A stretch of DNA of 64,000 nucleotides from Asterias amurensis (Eukaryota; Echinodermata; Asteroidea; Forcipulatida; Asteriidae). The DNA lies in contig NC_092662.1 of assembly GCF_032118995.1 (NCBI RefSeq), forward strand, positions 15,513,701 to 15,577,700, read 5' to 3'. Within the stretch, counting starts at the first letter, position 1. Every line of letters starts with the position of its first letter. Made by a program: the position numbers and the translations under genes. The notes beneath the pieces are model-generated. The model did not search any database, was not told the origin of the DNA, and was given only the letters and a program-made list of their open reading frames with translations. Below are positions 12,101-22,099 of the stretch, piece by piece.

Positions 12101-15100
12101 AACTCGACGCTTCAATCAGTATGCTCTGATCGTCTTCAGAAGAGCATACTGATCGTAACGTCGAGTTGAAACCAACTGTTCTTTTCAGAACCACCCAAAC
12201 TCTTTTAGCATTATTAGAGATTACCATAACATTGTGTTACCTCAAACCTTTACATTTGTGTATTTCTTACATATGTGTACATTATAATTTTATGTTTCTA
12301 TTCTGACAGAACGTGGACAATAATTACTGGGTTAGTGCCAGAACAGAAGCCTTGGCTTTGGAAAAAGCTGCAAAACGATTCAACGTTCCAGCTGAGAAAA
12401 TCTCACTCAAACAAGGTACCAATATAAACCACAAGGGAAACTGACTGGGTAAATTTGTAAATGATTTTTTTGGGTTGAGTAAAGAATTGACTAGAGTGGG
12501 ATTCGAACCAACGACCTAAATTGACCTCAAACAAGGTACGGTACAGACTATATGATTTGGGTGTCAAAGCCAACATTGATCCAATATATACAAAATATCA
12601 GAAGAATATTTGTATCTCTGATATTTGCCTCATATTAACTTATTCATCATTATCCCTGTCCACCAAAACAATTTCGCAGACATTCTATTGACAGTATGTA
12701 GCGCTTCAGAAAAAGCTTAAATCATGAAAATTGGTCTTCAGTCCTGAGCCCAGAATTTCATGACCACTTTTTAACCTTTTGCACAACATTTATATTCCTC
12801 TTGACAAACACTCTCCAACAAAAAAAACTCAACAAAGATCGCAATAGATTTCCCTCAATCTTCTTAAATCCATCAATCATAAACACAAGCTTTATCGTAA
12901 ACCAAAAACTTAAGATGACAATTCGGTAACATGTATTTCTTTTCACTTTCTTTCTAACAGATGAAGACGTACTTGACACATGGTTCTCATCAGCACTTTT
13001 CCCATTCTCCATCTTTGGATGGCCTGACAAGGTAAACTCTTCTCCCAATTTTTTTTAAATTGTTAAGAAGACATAGCCAATACAAAGAGAAAAAACAACT
13101 TCTAATTGATATGTTGACTTTTGTACTCTGATTGACCTTTGACCTTTACAGACTGAAGACCTTGAAGTCTTCTATCCTGGTACCCTTCTAGAGACTGGTC
13201 ACGACATCCTCTTCTTCTGGGTAGCTCGCATGGTGATGTTTGGAATCAAGCTGACAGACAAGCTACCATTCAAGGAGGTGTACCTCCATGCTATGGTCAG
13301 AGACGCTCACGGACGGAAAATGAGTAAATCACTCGGGAACGTCATCGATCCGATTGATGTTATCACTGGTATCACACTAGAGGTAAGATTCTAAACTAAC
13401 GATGACTAGATCAAGCTAGTTGAAAGTTGAGACCAATTAAGAACTCACACATATTAGCAATCATAACAGCATATGGCTGAGCGGTTAAGAGCACCAGATT
13501 CAAGCTCTGGTGTTTGATCAGCAGAGTGTGGGTTTGAATCCCGGTCAGGACACTTGCTACGCAAAATTGGGTAGGTAGTGCTCTCTGGTCTACCGGCTAG
13601 GCTTCAGAGTGATGATACCCAAGCCTACATCCGTATGGACTGTAAAAGGGGTAACCCTATTTCAGCCCTAGGAGTTGGTGGCAACGGCCTCTGTAAAAAA
13701 ATAGTTGTAGCCCACACCTTGAAGTGGCCTTCCGGCCTTGTGTGTCTGGGGACTTTCAATAAAAAAATAAAAAAATAAAATAAAAAAAATAACCCTGAAC
13801 TCTCCAACTACAGTTCTCCTTTCAGATTAAATTTCTTTTTAAGAACGATATTGCACAATGCGGTATTTTATTCGAGTAAAAACATAAGACCATCAGGTTT
13901 GTCTCCCACTAAAATCACAGTCAACTTTGAGCCCTGATTATGCTAAAGCAAATTTATATTTGTTGTATTGTTTGTTAAAGAATCTTCACAAGTTACTTGA
14001 CAATAGTAACCTTGATCCGAGAGAGATTACCAGAGCCAAGAACGGCCAGTCAGTGGACTACCCCAATGGTATACCAGAGTGTGGAACAGACGCATTGAGG
14101 TTTGCTCTGTGTGCATACACAGCACAGGGTAAGCAAAGTTCACTGATCAGAAATAAAGTTAGTCATCTGGGTCCAATGTCATAGAGCTGCTTTTAAAGCA
14201 CAAAAAGCCACTAAGCACGACAAAGTCATGCTTACCAGAATTACCAGCCTAAATAACATTTCACTTGTACAATTTGTGACTGGCACTCTGCTCTTTCCTA
14301 AGAAATTGTTAAGCAACATCTTCTGCTCGGGCCTTGTTGTTTGTTGCCACAAATGGCAATCGGGCTAGGGTAGTGGTATCTGTCCTCGCCTTCCACCTAA
14401 TAGGACCTTGGTTCAAATCCTGCATGGGCTCTACAGTATGTGGATTTGGTTATATTCCCTACCTGATTGTGTGGATTTCCCAGGAAATAATTCTCTGGGG
14501 TTTTCCTCCAACATCTAAAACTGAACCTAGTCTAGTTATTAAGTTTGCTTTTCTGAGAATCCTTGGCTTCGCAACAAGAATTATTATGAGGTGAGGTTTT
14601 AACTAGTGTTGGTTCTGAAAAGAACAGGGCCCAATTTCATAGAGCTGCTAAGCACAAAAATTTGCTTAGCATGAAATTTCTGCCTCGATAAAAACAGGAT
14701 TTCCAACCATATTCCCACATGATTTTCAGTATGAGCAAACAACAGCTGAATACCAAATACGCAACAAATGGAAATTTGGTTGGTAATCCTGTTTTTATCA
14801 AGGAAGAATTTTCACGCTAAGCAAGTTTTTGTGCTTAGCAGCTCTATGAAATTGGGCCCTGGTGGTTGACATCTCAATAATTTGATCAGTATGCCCTGAT
14901 CGTCTTTAGGAATGACAGAATTCATATTAAATACCAAAAGCCAAAAATCTTGAGCAATGGCACTTTGTTTCCTCTTGTTGCAGGTCGTGACATCAACCTT
15001 GATGTTCTACGTATTCAAGGCTATCGATTCTTCTGTAATAAACTCTGGAATGCCACAAAGTTTGCTCTCAAGGCTCTCGGGGATGACTTCAAGCCAGTCC

Positions 15101-18100
15101 CGGAGTTCAAGGTGAGTGGAAGTGTCTCTAGAAGGGTGCAAAGGTAAAAGTCTTGCAAGCAAAGGTTCAATCATTTGAAGCGTTAAGGTCATGATCTCAT
15201 GGAATCAAAAAAGAACCTTTCAAGTAAGCCTTTCTTTTTTTCTGAGTTTCATTCTCTCGTATCGCTTGGTCCAAAAGGGTATCAACATGGTGTTTTAACG
15301 GCATAAAAGCATAGATTATGCTCTTTTCAAATGTATCAATGTACAAACGACTGATCACACTACATTTAAGAATCGGAACAGTGAGTGTTGCTTAACGTTC
15401 CTATCTTTGTGTTTTGATCTGCAGTCAAATGGTTCGGAGAGTCACATAGACAGGTGGATTCTGAGTAAGCTAGCCAGCGCTGTGAAGGTCTGTGAGGATG
15501 GGTGGCCAGTCTATGACTTCCCTGGTATTACGACAGCTATCCACTCCTTCTGGCTGTATGACCTTTGTGACGTCTACTTAGTAAGTACCAACATTAATAT
15601 CCGTCACAACACTTATTGGGCACTTAATACGGTCGTTTCTAAGGGCACATTCAGTATTTTCCTGCAAGAAGGTATGTGGGACTATGTTTGAATTATGAGA
15701 TCTACTCCTTTAACACGGCATCATGTAGGTTTACAAGGTTTACAACTCTTTGTGAAATCGACCCCTGGTGTCACCGAATGGGACTCAAACCTACACTCTG
15801 CTGATCAGAAACACCAGAGTATGAGTCCCGTGCTCTTAACCACTAGGCCACGACACGACAGTTTTTTGTCCACACCTCAGCTAGGCATTCAAGTTGTAAA
15901 AATTCATCATCCCACTCTCTCTTCAGGAATCCATCAAAGCCTCTACTGCGAGGATCTGACTCCACTGTGGTTGATATTGATTGGTCAGACAGTAGGAGGG
16001 TTGACTATTCAATGGTCAGACAGTAGGAGGGTTGACTATTAAATGGTCAGACAGTTGGAGGTTTGACTATTGAATGGTCAGACAGTAGGAGGGTTGACTA
16101 TTAAATGAGGGTTAACAACATTCCTTATTCCCTTCTCTCTTCAGGAATCAATCAAGCCTCTTCTTAGAGGATCTGACTCGCCAGCTCTTGCCAACACTCG
16201 TCAGGTTCTCTACACCTGTCTGGATGTAGGTCTGCGTCTCATCTCACCCATCATGCCGTACCTTAGCGAGGAACTCTACCAGAGATTACCGCGAAGGACA
16301 GAGAATGAACCTCCGAGTATATGTGTCACTCCATACCCAGAAACAGCTCAGGTAGGACCCCCCCCCCCTACACAGATTAGGAAAATGGTGCACAATGATA
16401 AAAGTTTCAAGTCACAGACGGGTCCTTGAGGAACACCAGGCAGTTCAAGACTGCAACCAAACCAATGACAGCAATAAAACAAACTATCGTTTGTTGATAA
16501 GAGTAATATACGAGTTGCAACGTCTATTTATAACACTTCAATTGGTTGTTTTCAGAATCCGTTCTACAACGAGCAGCTAGAGGCCGAGGTCACATTGGTT
16601 CAGGACATCGTGGGTAAAGCACGATCAATGAGATCAGACTACAATCTCACCAAGCAGAAGATTGATAGTAAGTCTACCGTGTAGCTTTTTTTTTCAAATG
16701 AAACCAAGTTTCTCAGCATTTAGAGGTATTATACAGGATTTATAGAGCTGGGGGAGGGGGCATTATATCACTCAAGTCATGAAATACTTTTGACTTTTGG
16801 ATGAACAAATGCAACACAATTAGCAAGATACATTTGTTTATTGAGAAAGACTTGGACACTAAAAGCTGGGTATATCAGGTTAAAAATGCTACAGAAAAGC
16901 AGGCACTGAAAGAGTTAATAAATAGCTTTCTTATTCTTATTTTTTAGCTTACTTGAGATGCACTGACCAAGCTGTGGCAGATACTCTCAGCCAATACCAA
17001 GATCTGATCATCACACTATCATCGGCATCAGCCGTGCACTGCCTCGTTGGAACAGCGCCCCCTAGTGGCTGCGCCATGGCAACCGTATCGGACAAATGTG
17101 AAGTGCATCTGCTACTCAAGGTTTGTAAATCAACCAATCAACACAAAGAAACGACTTTTGCTTATCATTAATTAAAGGGGCATGAAGATTTTGTACATGA
17201 AAGCAGATGGAATTCATTTCTGAGGAGATAACGATCAAAGAAATATTGATGAAGAAAAATTCAGAGCTACCCACCAGGCTAGGTCGGTGGTCTAGTGGCG
17301 AGACATCTGCTCTAGCAATGCAAATGATATAGGTTTCAATCCCACCCGAGTGATTTGCCTGTGGATTTTTGTTCACAGAACTCGGGCAAAGTACCGAGTG
17401 TTTTTATACACATTGGTGTAAGGGTAGAAACAAAATGTAAGAAATATTTTTTTATTTCACAGGGGTTGATCGATTCAGAGAAGGAGATTGTCAAACTAAC
17501 TCAACGAATTGAGAAGTTAGAAGTGCAGCGGAATAAACTCCAGCAGGCCATGGCTGTTGCTGACTACGCTACAAAAGTGCCACAAACTGTGCAAGATAGT
17601 AATAAAGAAAAGGTACAAACAGGGGTTGTCATTAACACAGTATCGCAAGAGTGTTTCATTGTGAGCATTCCTCGCTCCTAACAAAATCCAACACCATAAA
17701 CTCAACACCCAAACTGTTGGACTTGCTGAATCCTAACTCCAGTCAGTGTTATGTACATGTTGTAGCCGAGCCTTCAACTCAACACCCAGACTCGCTGAAC
17801 CCTAACTCCTGTGAGTGATTATTAACTAGGGTCCTGTTTCACTCCAACAAAACAAAAAACTCCACACTCCAAACTCAACACCCAAACTATTGGACTCGCT
17901 GAACCCTAACTCCTGTGAGTGATTGACTAGGGTACTGTTTCACTCCAACAAAATCCAACAAAAATTGATAACTCAACACCCAAACTGTTGGACTCCGATT
18001 ATGGTGGTGTGCCTGGTCCCATATAAAGCATGGTCAGTTTACTGTACTAGTGCAGCTAGCTGACCAACAGAATCAAGAAACATATTGCTGGATTTTGAAG

Positions 18101-18226
18101 GACAATTTTTCCAAAATAATGCCTTGAAAATTTCATCCTTTGTTACAGATGGTCCAATCAGAAAATGAAGTAAAGAAACTCCAAGATGCGATGGCTATGT
18201 TCCGCTTGGTCGGCCAGGAGAATTGA
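3186..18226 (+). CDS. VARS1: Valine--tRNA ligase, cytosolic type, 23 coding exons
   Basis: This class I synthetase charges tRNA-Val and edits misactivated threonine. Exons: 3186-3395, 4008-4083, 4909-5009, 5705-5832, 6042-6206, 6852-7053, 7520-7628, 8034-8213, 8489-8613, 9384-9487, 10441-10599, 11681-11771, 12310-12415, 12961-13031, 13152-13382, 13981-14128, 14984-15111, 15425-15580, 16145-16351, 16556-16667, 16948-17120, 17463-17612 and 18149-18226. All introns are GT-AG, all phases agree, and the total is 1069 residues ending in TGA. The HIGH motif is HVGH (156-159) in [13 protein letters not shown]; the KMSKS loop is at 665-669. An editing domain ([12 protein letters not shown]) and a C-terminal coiled coil (from about 993) follow the family order. 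The N-terminus is a Lys/Glu-rich helix ([19 protein letters not shown]) like the linker of human VARS1, but the roughly 200-residue GST-like domain of the human protein is absent. The cytosolic call rests on that linker and the lack of an obvious mitochondrial presequence. Confidence 0.97.
4134..4252. mobile_element. MITE-F copy (palindromic)
   Basis: Inverted arms begin GATTTCACCAAACTTTAC and end GTAAAGTTCTGTGAAATC. The arm sequence is shared with other MITE-F units in the window. It lies in VARS1 intron 2. Confidence 0.6.
4260..4450 (-). repeat. Repeat G copy
   Basis: The unit carries AAGGGCACC, CAAGACAATGACCAGGGGCA and AGTATCAGGCCTG blocks. The same blocks occur at 58655-58815, and looser relatives at 6305-6616, 19400-19575, 34490-34640, 60290-60440 and 60925-61060. 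It is a dispersed, diverged repeat of unknown class. Confidence 0.45.
5040..5335 (+). mobile_element. SINE-B copy
   Basis: It contains TTTACAAGATGCTACGGCGC, then GCAGCCACAGCCAGGAACAC and a 3' part TTAAGTGTCTTGCTTAAGGA. This is the fullest plus-strand copy of the unit seen at the left edge. It lies in VARS1 intron 3. Confidence 0.5.
5361..5552. mobile_element. MITE-B copy
   Basis: It shows the CTTAGCA/TGCTAAG arm blocks and ends with AATGAAACTGGGCCC. It is adjacent to the SINE-B copy in VARS1 intron 3. Confidence 0.55.
6300..6616. repeat. Repeat G cluster
   Basis: Three or more degenerate units built from GGTGCCCCTTCAAAA and ACCACTGAGGCCATGGCCC blocks lie side by side in VARS1 intron 5. Internal repetition with drift suggests old tandem growth. 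Confidence 0.4.
6617..6750. mobile_element. MITE-F-like copy
   Basis: It begins GGGGCCGATCTCACAAAGAT and ends TTGTGAAAGCGGCCCC, with an internal CAATACAAACTACTATGGTGA block shared with 26880-27014 and 34655-34804. It lies in VARS1 intron 5. Confidence 0.5.
7195..7417. mobile_element. Degenerate MITE-B copy
   Basis: It has AAGCACAAAA and GCTAAGCAGGAAATT blocks and ends in AATGGGCCC. Arms are worn. It lies in VARS1 intron 6. Confidence 0.35.
7749..7980. mobile_element. Single-copy palindromic MITE-like unit
   Basis: Terminal arms GGTGTGTTTGATTAGTTTCC and GGAAGCTAATCGAACGCACC form imperfect inverted repeats of about 20 bp around a GC-richer core with GGGTGAGCCCCTG blocks. No second copy was seen in this window. 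It lies in VARS1 intron 7. Confidence 0.5.
8766..9039. mobile_element. MITE-C copy, shortened left arm
   Basis: TTAA lies at both ends (8766-8769 and 9036-9039). The centre is a hairpin on GGAGTCAAAAATTTGACTCC and CCATTTATGG. The right arm is full (TGCATTTTATAACAAACGGT, CCGATCCAAGGCAACG), while the left arm is much shorter than in the other copies. It lies in VARS1 intron 9. Confidence 0.75.
9505..9590 (+). mobile_element. SINE-B fragment
   Basis: GAAGGTCCTGCGGCGTACTC and AGCAGCCACTGCCAGCAACA match the SINE-B body. It is cut off on the right by MITE-C at 9592. Confidence 0.4.
9592..9980. mobile_element. MITE-C copy, near full length
   Basis: It is TTAA-flanked at 9592 and 9977. The two arms are near-complementary over the whole length, so the element folds as one long hairpin centred near 9788. 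It lies in VARS1 intron 10. Confidence 0.8.
10093..10246. mobile_element. MITE-F copy
   Basis: Terminal arms run from CCAGGGGTTGATTTCACAAA to TTTGTGAAATCGACCCCTGG, with GTTAGGACTAGTCCTA-type inner repeats. It is close to a perfect palindrome and lies in VARS1 intron 10. Confidence 0.7.
10648..10841. mobile_element. MITE-B copy, long arms
   Basis: It starts GGGCCCAATTTCATAGAGCT and ends in the inverted complement. Both arms carry AAGCACAAAAATTTGCTTAG. The inner parts GGAAATTTGGTTGG and AATCCTGTTTTTATCA are shared with 14627-14859 and 41926-42163. It lies in VARS1 intron 11. Confidence 0.75.
10870..11030 (-). mobile_element. SINE-C copy
   Basis: The reverse of AGATGTGGGAGGAAAACCCC and a tRNA-like B box at the far end (reverse of GATTCAAACC) match the plus copy at 14345-14590. 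It lies in VARS1 intron 11. Confidence 0.5.
11154..11519. mobile_element. MITE-D copy (reverse orientation)
   Basis: TTAA lies at 11154 and 11516. The central palindrome ATTCTCGATATCGAGAAT and the ACCCACCCTTGTTTCCG block match the copies at 30728 and 52431. It lies in VARS1 intron 11. Confidence 0.75.
11986..12262. repeat. Repeat E copy (palindromic)
   Basis: It is built on GATCAGTATGCTCTGATCGT blocks and GGTTCTGAAAAGAACC arms. The two halves are inverted copies around 12128. Related units lie at 14600-14912, 41815-42260, 48740-48885 and 53330-53610. Outer ends carry GAAACTTTGTATGG and a GTGTAAAT-type flank. Confidence 0.6.
13468..13797 (+). mobile_element. SINE-A, tRNA-Leu-derived, with A-rich tail
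   Basis: The 5' part is a tRNA-Leu-like head: A box TGGCTGAGCGGTTAAGAGC, anticodon arm CAGATTCAAGCTCTG with a CAA anticodon, a long variable arm and B box GGTTTGAATCC. About 190 bp of unrelated body follows, then a tail of AATAAAA repeats. Head plus body plus A-rich tail is the plan of a pol III SINE mobilised by a LINE. It is in VARS1 intron 15, same strand as the gene. Confidence 0.8.
14170..14332. mobile_element. Degenerate MITE-B copy
   Basis: It begins GGTCCAATGTCATAGAGCTG and ends TCTGCTCGGGCC. Inner CAAGCA/GCTTAC blocks are weak. It lies in VARS1 intron 16. Confidence 0.35.
14345..14590 (+). mobile_element. SINE-C copy
   Basis: A tRNA-like head (B box GGTTCAAATCC) is followed by TGTGGATTTGG, GGGGTTTTCCTCCAACATCT and a short tail. 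Minus copies lie at 10870-11030 and 33805-33905. It lies in VARS1 intron 16. Confidence 0.55.
14627..14859. mobile_element. MITE-B copy nested in Repeat E
   Basis: GGGCCC termini at both ends with full CAAAAATTTGCTTAGCA-type arms. The flanks GGTTCTGAAAAGAACA and TGGTGGTTGACATCTC are the two sides of a Repeat E unit, so MITE-B inserted later. Confidence 0.7.
15590..15862. mobile_element. SINE-B fragment (+) joined to a SINE-A head (-)
   Basis: 15660-15730 has the SINE-B block GTATGTGGGACTATG. The segment 15765-15862 is the reverse complement of the tRNA-Leu head (TGGCCTAGTGGTTAAGAGC). Two insertions lie back to back in VARS1 intron 18. Confidence 0.5.
15912..15963 (+). pseudogene. Partial duplicate of VARS1 exon 19 with its 3' splice site
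   Basis: The sequence CTCTCTTCAG / GAATCCATCAAAGCCTCTAC, then GCGAGGATCTGACTC, repeats the acceptor and first roughly 35 bases of the true exon 19 (16145 onward: GAATCAATCAAGCCTCTTCT). The acceptor at 15925-15926 is intact. One extra base shifts the frame, and the copy then reads into TGA. It has no matching donor, so it is a decoy or dead half-exon. Confidence 0.75.
15981..16110 (+). repeat. 31-bp tandem repeat, about 4 units
   Basis: The unit TGGTCAGACAGTAGGAGGG + TTGACTATTNAA repeats four times with few differences. It lies between the duplicate and the true exon 19 in VARS1 intron 18. One unit has GTTGGAGGT in place of GTAGGAGGG. Confidence 0.9.
17281..17455 (+). mobile_element. SINE-D, tRNA-derived
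   Basis: A tRNA-like head (GGTCTAGTGGCGAGACATCT, B box GGTTTCAATCC) is followed by CCACCCGAGTGATTTGC and ACATTGGTGTAAGGGTA. Matching copies: 58040-58200 (+) and 23400-23545 (-). It lies in VARS1 intron 21. Confidence 0.65.
17680..18000 (+). repeat. Irregular minisatellite in VARS1 intron 22
   Basis: Units of roughly 80-100 bp contain CTCAACACCCAAACTGTTGG, GCTGAACCCTAACTCC and CTGTTTCACTCCAACAAAA. About four diverged units are present. Confidence 0.75.
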
Positions 18227-18349
18227 CCTTTGAACTGTGAAAGGTCATAGTTCAAATAAGTGTGCAACAAGATGTATTACAGAAGGCAAGGACTCAAGGG
18301 CTATTATATACACTTTATAAATAATTGCTCTTAATAAGCTAAGAACAAA

Positions 18350-18355
18350 AATAAA
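18350..18355 (+). terminator. VARS1: Candidate polyadenylation signal of VARS1
   Basis: AATAAA lies 124 nt after the stop codon. Later AATAAA hexamers near 20028 and 20500-20620 mean longer 3' ends are possible. This is a motif call only. Confidence 0.45.
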
Positions 18356-18943
18356 ATTCCTACATATAATGAGTTGGAGATTTATGAATGTTTTCAAAGT
18401 ATTAGGCTGGGTATTCATTTGGTAATGATCTCAAACTGTCTAGTGTGTAATTTCTATCTGTTATAAAGATGGTATGTCAGTAGGCATCCTCTGAAATGAT
18501 TTTGTCTGAAACGCCCCCGCTAAAAAGAATTCATGAAAAATATTTTAATCATCAATGGAAGTGCCCTTTTCCTCTTACAGATGAAATTCAAGGCCTGGCT
18601 GTAAACACAAACAAGGAAAGACTATAATTTGAATATGCATACTTCAATGTAAATGAGGGCCAAAGTTTTGGACCTTTTTGTCAGCATTGAATCTCAATCC
18701 TGTTTTACATTCAATTTTGTGCCTTTTACTACAGCCACTTCATTTTGATACTTTATTTATTCCTCGATCAAAATACTTTATAAGAATGTTGTGGATGTTT
18801 TCACATAAAACCATGTCACTTGCTTCACTTAGCGTGGTTTCGCTGTACTGATGGGTAAAACATGCCTGGAATATGTCACAATGGTGGTGTGCCTCTTCAA
18901 TATTACTCAAAGGGGGAAAGTCAAAAATTTGTCCCCGTATTGC

Positions 18944-19309
18944 TTAAAGGCAGTGGACACTATTGGTAGTTACGCAAAATAATTATTGGCATAAAACCTT
19001 TCTTGGCGACGAGTAATGGGGAGAGGTTGATGGTATAAAACATTGTGAGAAACGGCTCCCTCTGAAGTGCCATAGTTTTCGAGAAAGAAGTAATTTTCCA
19101 TGAATTTGATTTCGAGACCTCAGATTTAGAATTTGAGGTCTCGTAATCATTCATGTGACAAGGGTTATTTTTCTTTCATTATTATCTCGCAACTTTGATG
19201 ACTGATTGAGCTAAAATTTTCACAGGTTTGTTATTTTATGCATATGTTGAGATACACCAACTGTGAACGCTAGTCTTTGACAGTTACCAGTAGTGTCTAC
19301 TGCCTTTAA
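18944..19309. mobile_element. MITE-A copy, full length
   Basis: TTAA at both ends, termini AGGCAGTGGACACTATTGG and an imperfect inverted complement. The central hairpin pairs TTTCGAGACCTCAG with TTTGAGGTCTCG. It lies downstream of VARS1. Confidence 0.85.
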
Positions 19310-20820
19310 TCATTAATAGAAGAATAAATTATTACAGCATATATTTGAGCAGAAGTTTTTGTGCGGATATGAATCATTTTAAACAGAAGACTTTTAAGTC
19401 TGAATTTCTTCAACAGATGCCCTAGGTCTGGAATTTCTTGGAGGTCATGGTCTTTGTTGGTCTTAGCCTTCGTGCCCCTTCAAAAGTTTCCCGCAAAAAT
19501 ATGTTTTAATGGAAGTGACCAATGCAAAATGAAAATGACCTTGCCCCCTCATAGATGAAATACCAGGCTGGATATGCCCCCTCCCCCCCCCCCCCCCCCC
19601 AAAAAAGAAGAAAATAAATTGCACAAAGTTACTTTCATTATTTTTGCTGGGTTAGGGGAGTACCTATTTTTTTTTTTTGGTAATCTAGTGTATTTCTAAA
19701 TCTTGCTTTTATTTGGAGGTAATATTTTTAGTTTATTTATTCAAAGCGCCTTCTTTAATGGAGTAAACTTCTTACCAATATCACATGCCTTTATTGTGTT
19801 GTGATATCTTTGGTATAAATCTAAAATACTGATTATGACAGAGTTGTACCACAAAATATGTCAGCTTTAACTTAAAGTTACTGAGGTTATTTACCAAATA
19901 TGACAGTGGATTTTGATTGATATGGGGCTGTCCTCTTTCAAGATTGCTTTATTATTTAGATTTAATTTTCAGATCAGATGAACTACAAGAATTTATGTTA
20001 AGCTGTTTTAATAGTGAGGGTTGGTAAATAAATGCGCATTTTTTGTAAATGTAATGAGTGTACTATTCTGAAGTATCACACATCTGGTATGCAAACTTTT
20101 CGGATCAAGGGAGGTTCACTACTCAACTCAATTTAATTCAAAAAACTTTATTCATCCTCAACAGGCAATTACATCAGTTGGCCAGCTCCATAAACAAACA
20201 ATAGTTAGGGCTAGAAATTGGCAATTATACACTTTGAAGATTTTGACTAAAAAGTTGATGCACCATTGTGTGCGCTGCCACTTTGTGTAGATCTTCTAGA
20301 TACACCATTTGTAATCTGAACTAATTGAGGATGTTCATGTTTTTACTCAAGGATGATGAATCCTTTAAAATGTAACTTAATCAATTTCTTGACTCGGGGG
20401 TTGTTCTACTTAAATGCAATTCTTAAGATATGTCTTTAAGCAAGTATATGGAATGTAGATGTTATAATTAAAATACATATTCAAATTTGAAACCATCAGT
20501 GAAATAAATTACTTTGCAATGTAACTTCAAATGAAACGTTTGTTTGAGAGTATTTTTCATTAAAATGAGATGGGTAAGGTACGATTATTGAAAACTATTT
20601 TGTACTGGGGTGGGGAAATAAAGTTTGAAGTGGCAGCAATGCTGTCATTTTTAGAAGTTGATTTTTAAAAAATGTAAATGTCTTTTTGTTTGTTTTTTTG
20701 GCCTGGGATAATAGTTGTTCCATTCTCTTCAGTGGGTACGATTAATTATTAAAATTGCTGATCACCAAGTTGGCCCCAACCACAGTTTAATTCCCAAGTT
20801 AGTATGTTTTTATCCTGAAT
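19310..20820. other. Gene-free stretch, probable VARS1 3' flank
   Basis: No coding region is supported. It holds a weak Repeat G patch (19400-19575), an uninterrupted C run (about 19585-19600) followed by A-rich DNA, and several AATAAA hexamers. The rest is AT-rich and featureless to me. Confidence 0.5.
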
Positions 20821-20823
20821 ATC

Positions 20824-20831
20824 TGACGTCA
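20824..20831. promoter_or_regulatory. Perfect CRE palindrome
   Basis: TGACGTCA, the full CREB/ATF site, lies 220 bp left of a paired CCAAT palindrome (21051-21116). A promoter role is inferred. Confidence 0.35.
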
Positions 20832-21050
20832 CACTTCGAGGCTCTGGCTGTTACGCCAGAGAATCCCCATCCATAATCACCTTTCACCAAGATTCATTTC
20901 ACACGTATGGACACACGCCGCCAAACCCTACATACATGACAACATTACATGCAAGTACATGTACATGTACATCATAATATGTTCATCATAATACACAGTG
21001 CACACGTCACTTTAACTTAGCAGACGACCGAAAGTAAGGTTTCCACATCT

Positions 21051-21116
21051 GTGTTTTGATTGGTCCGAGGCGATGTTGGCAGCTGCACCCAAATCACCTT
21101 GGACCAATCAAAACAC
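21051..21116. promoter_or_regulatory. Inverted CCAAT-box pair
   Basis: Perfect 16-bp arms GTGTTTTGATTGGTCC (21051-21066) and GGACCAATCAAAACAC (21101-21116) face each other across 34 bp. Each holds an NF-Y type CCAAT core. No gene start was found beside it. Confidence 0.45.
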
Positions 21117-21521
21117 TGCACGTTTATTCAATGAAATCATGCTGTTTTGTAGGCCTTACGAGCAAGGCGACATGTACTCTCTTTGCTAATATTATGGTCA
21201 TATAAACCTCGCCCAAAGAGGAGGGCAGCTGTTTGTGTCATGCTAATTGCGTATAACATACGATGATTTGGTACAAAACTAGCTAAAGTACAATCCGCTT
21301 AATCTATATTATAAAAAGGCAAAATAGAAATAATGTTAAAACTTGTGAACTGTATTTACAAAGGAACTCGGTTATAAAGGAATGTTGTGTGTAGAGGGAT
21401 GTGGTACGACAATGGATGAGGCCATATTGGCATTTCTCGTGTGGAAATTGCAAAGTAGAATAGTATGTTGGAACACTCTTTTTTTCAAACAAATCCCTTA
21501 CAGTCCCAAAACCGGATAACT

Positions 21522-21641
21522 TTTTCTGTATCGTGCCACCACTTATTCACTACTTTTTACAAAAAGGGATATTTCGTTGAGGTAAATTAGATACTATATT
21601 ATTTTATATCGAATGAAAAAAATGGTGGCGTGATACGGAAA
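21522..21641. mobile_element. MITE-E copy
   Basis: Arms TTTTTCTGTATCGTGCCACC and GGTGGCGTGATACGGAAA flank a core with GATACTATATTATTTTATAT. It is nearly the same as 63822-63941. Confidence 0.7.
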
Positions 21642-22099
21642 CCCTCCCCCCCCCCCACTTTTTTGTTTTTTTACTTACAGCGCCAAGTTTGAATCCGCTC
21701 ACGTGGTTAAAAAGTAGTCAATAATTTCTGCAAAAACTAGGAGTTTACCGTTAGACAATATTTAAAGTTGGCCGTCTTTGATTTAAGGCAAAAAAGCGTC
21801 ATATAACACTTGCCGTCGGGGTCCGACGGCCTTTTTCTGCTGTTGCCATACACTGGACACCGTCGCGTTGTATCCAAAGCGGGCTAGTCGTAAGTTGGGC
21901 ATATGAACAAAGTGTTTACCGAAAGTGAAAGACAAAACAAACAAAAACCTCAAATTTTCACCTTTACATCCATGTACAAATAGAAATAAACTCACCAAGG
22001 ACTTCTACAACATCTTTGAAGCAAAAATGAGGCGTCTGTCGTGGCGAAATGTTGCATAGTATAGAAAGATGATGACGATGATAATGTTCCTACTCGAAA

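Noticed and set aside
13468-13552. A possible functional tRNA-Leu gene
   Set aside because: The A box and B box are present, but the stems have mismatches and a SINE body with an A-rich tail follows directly.
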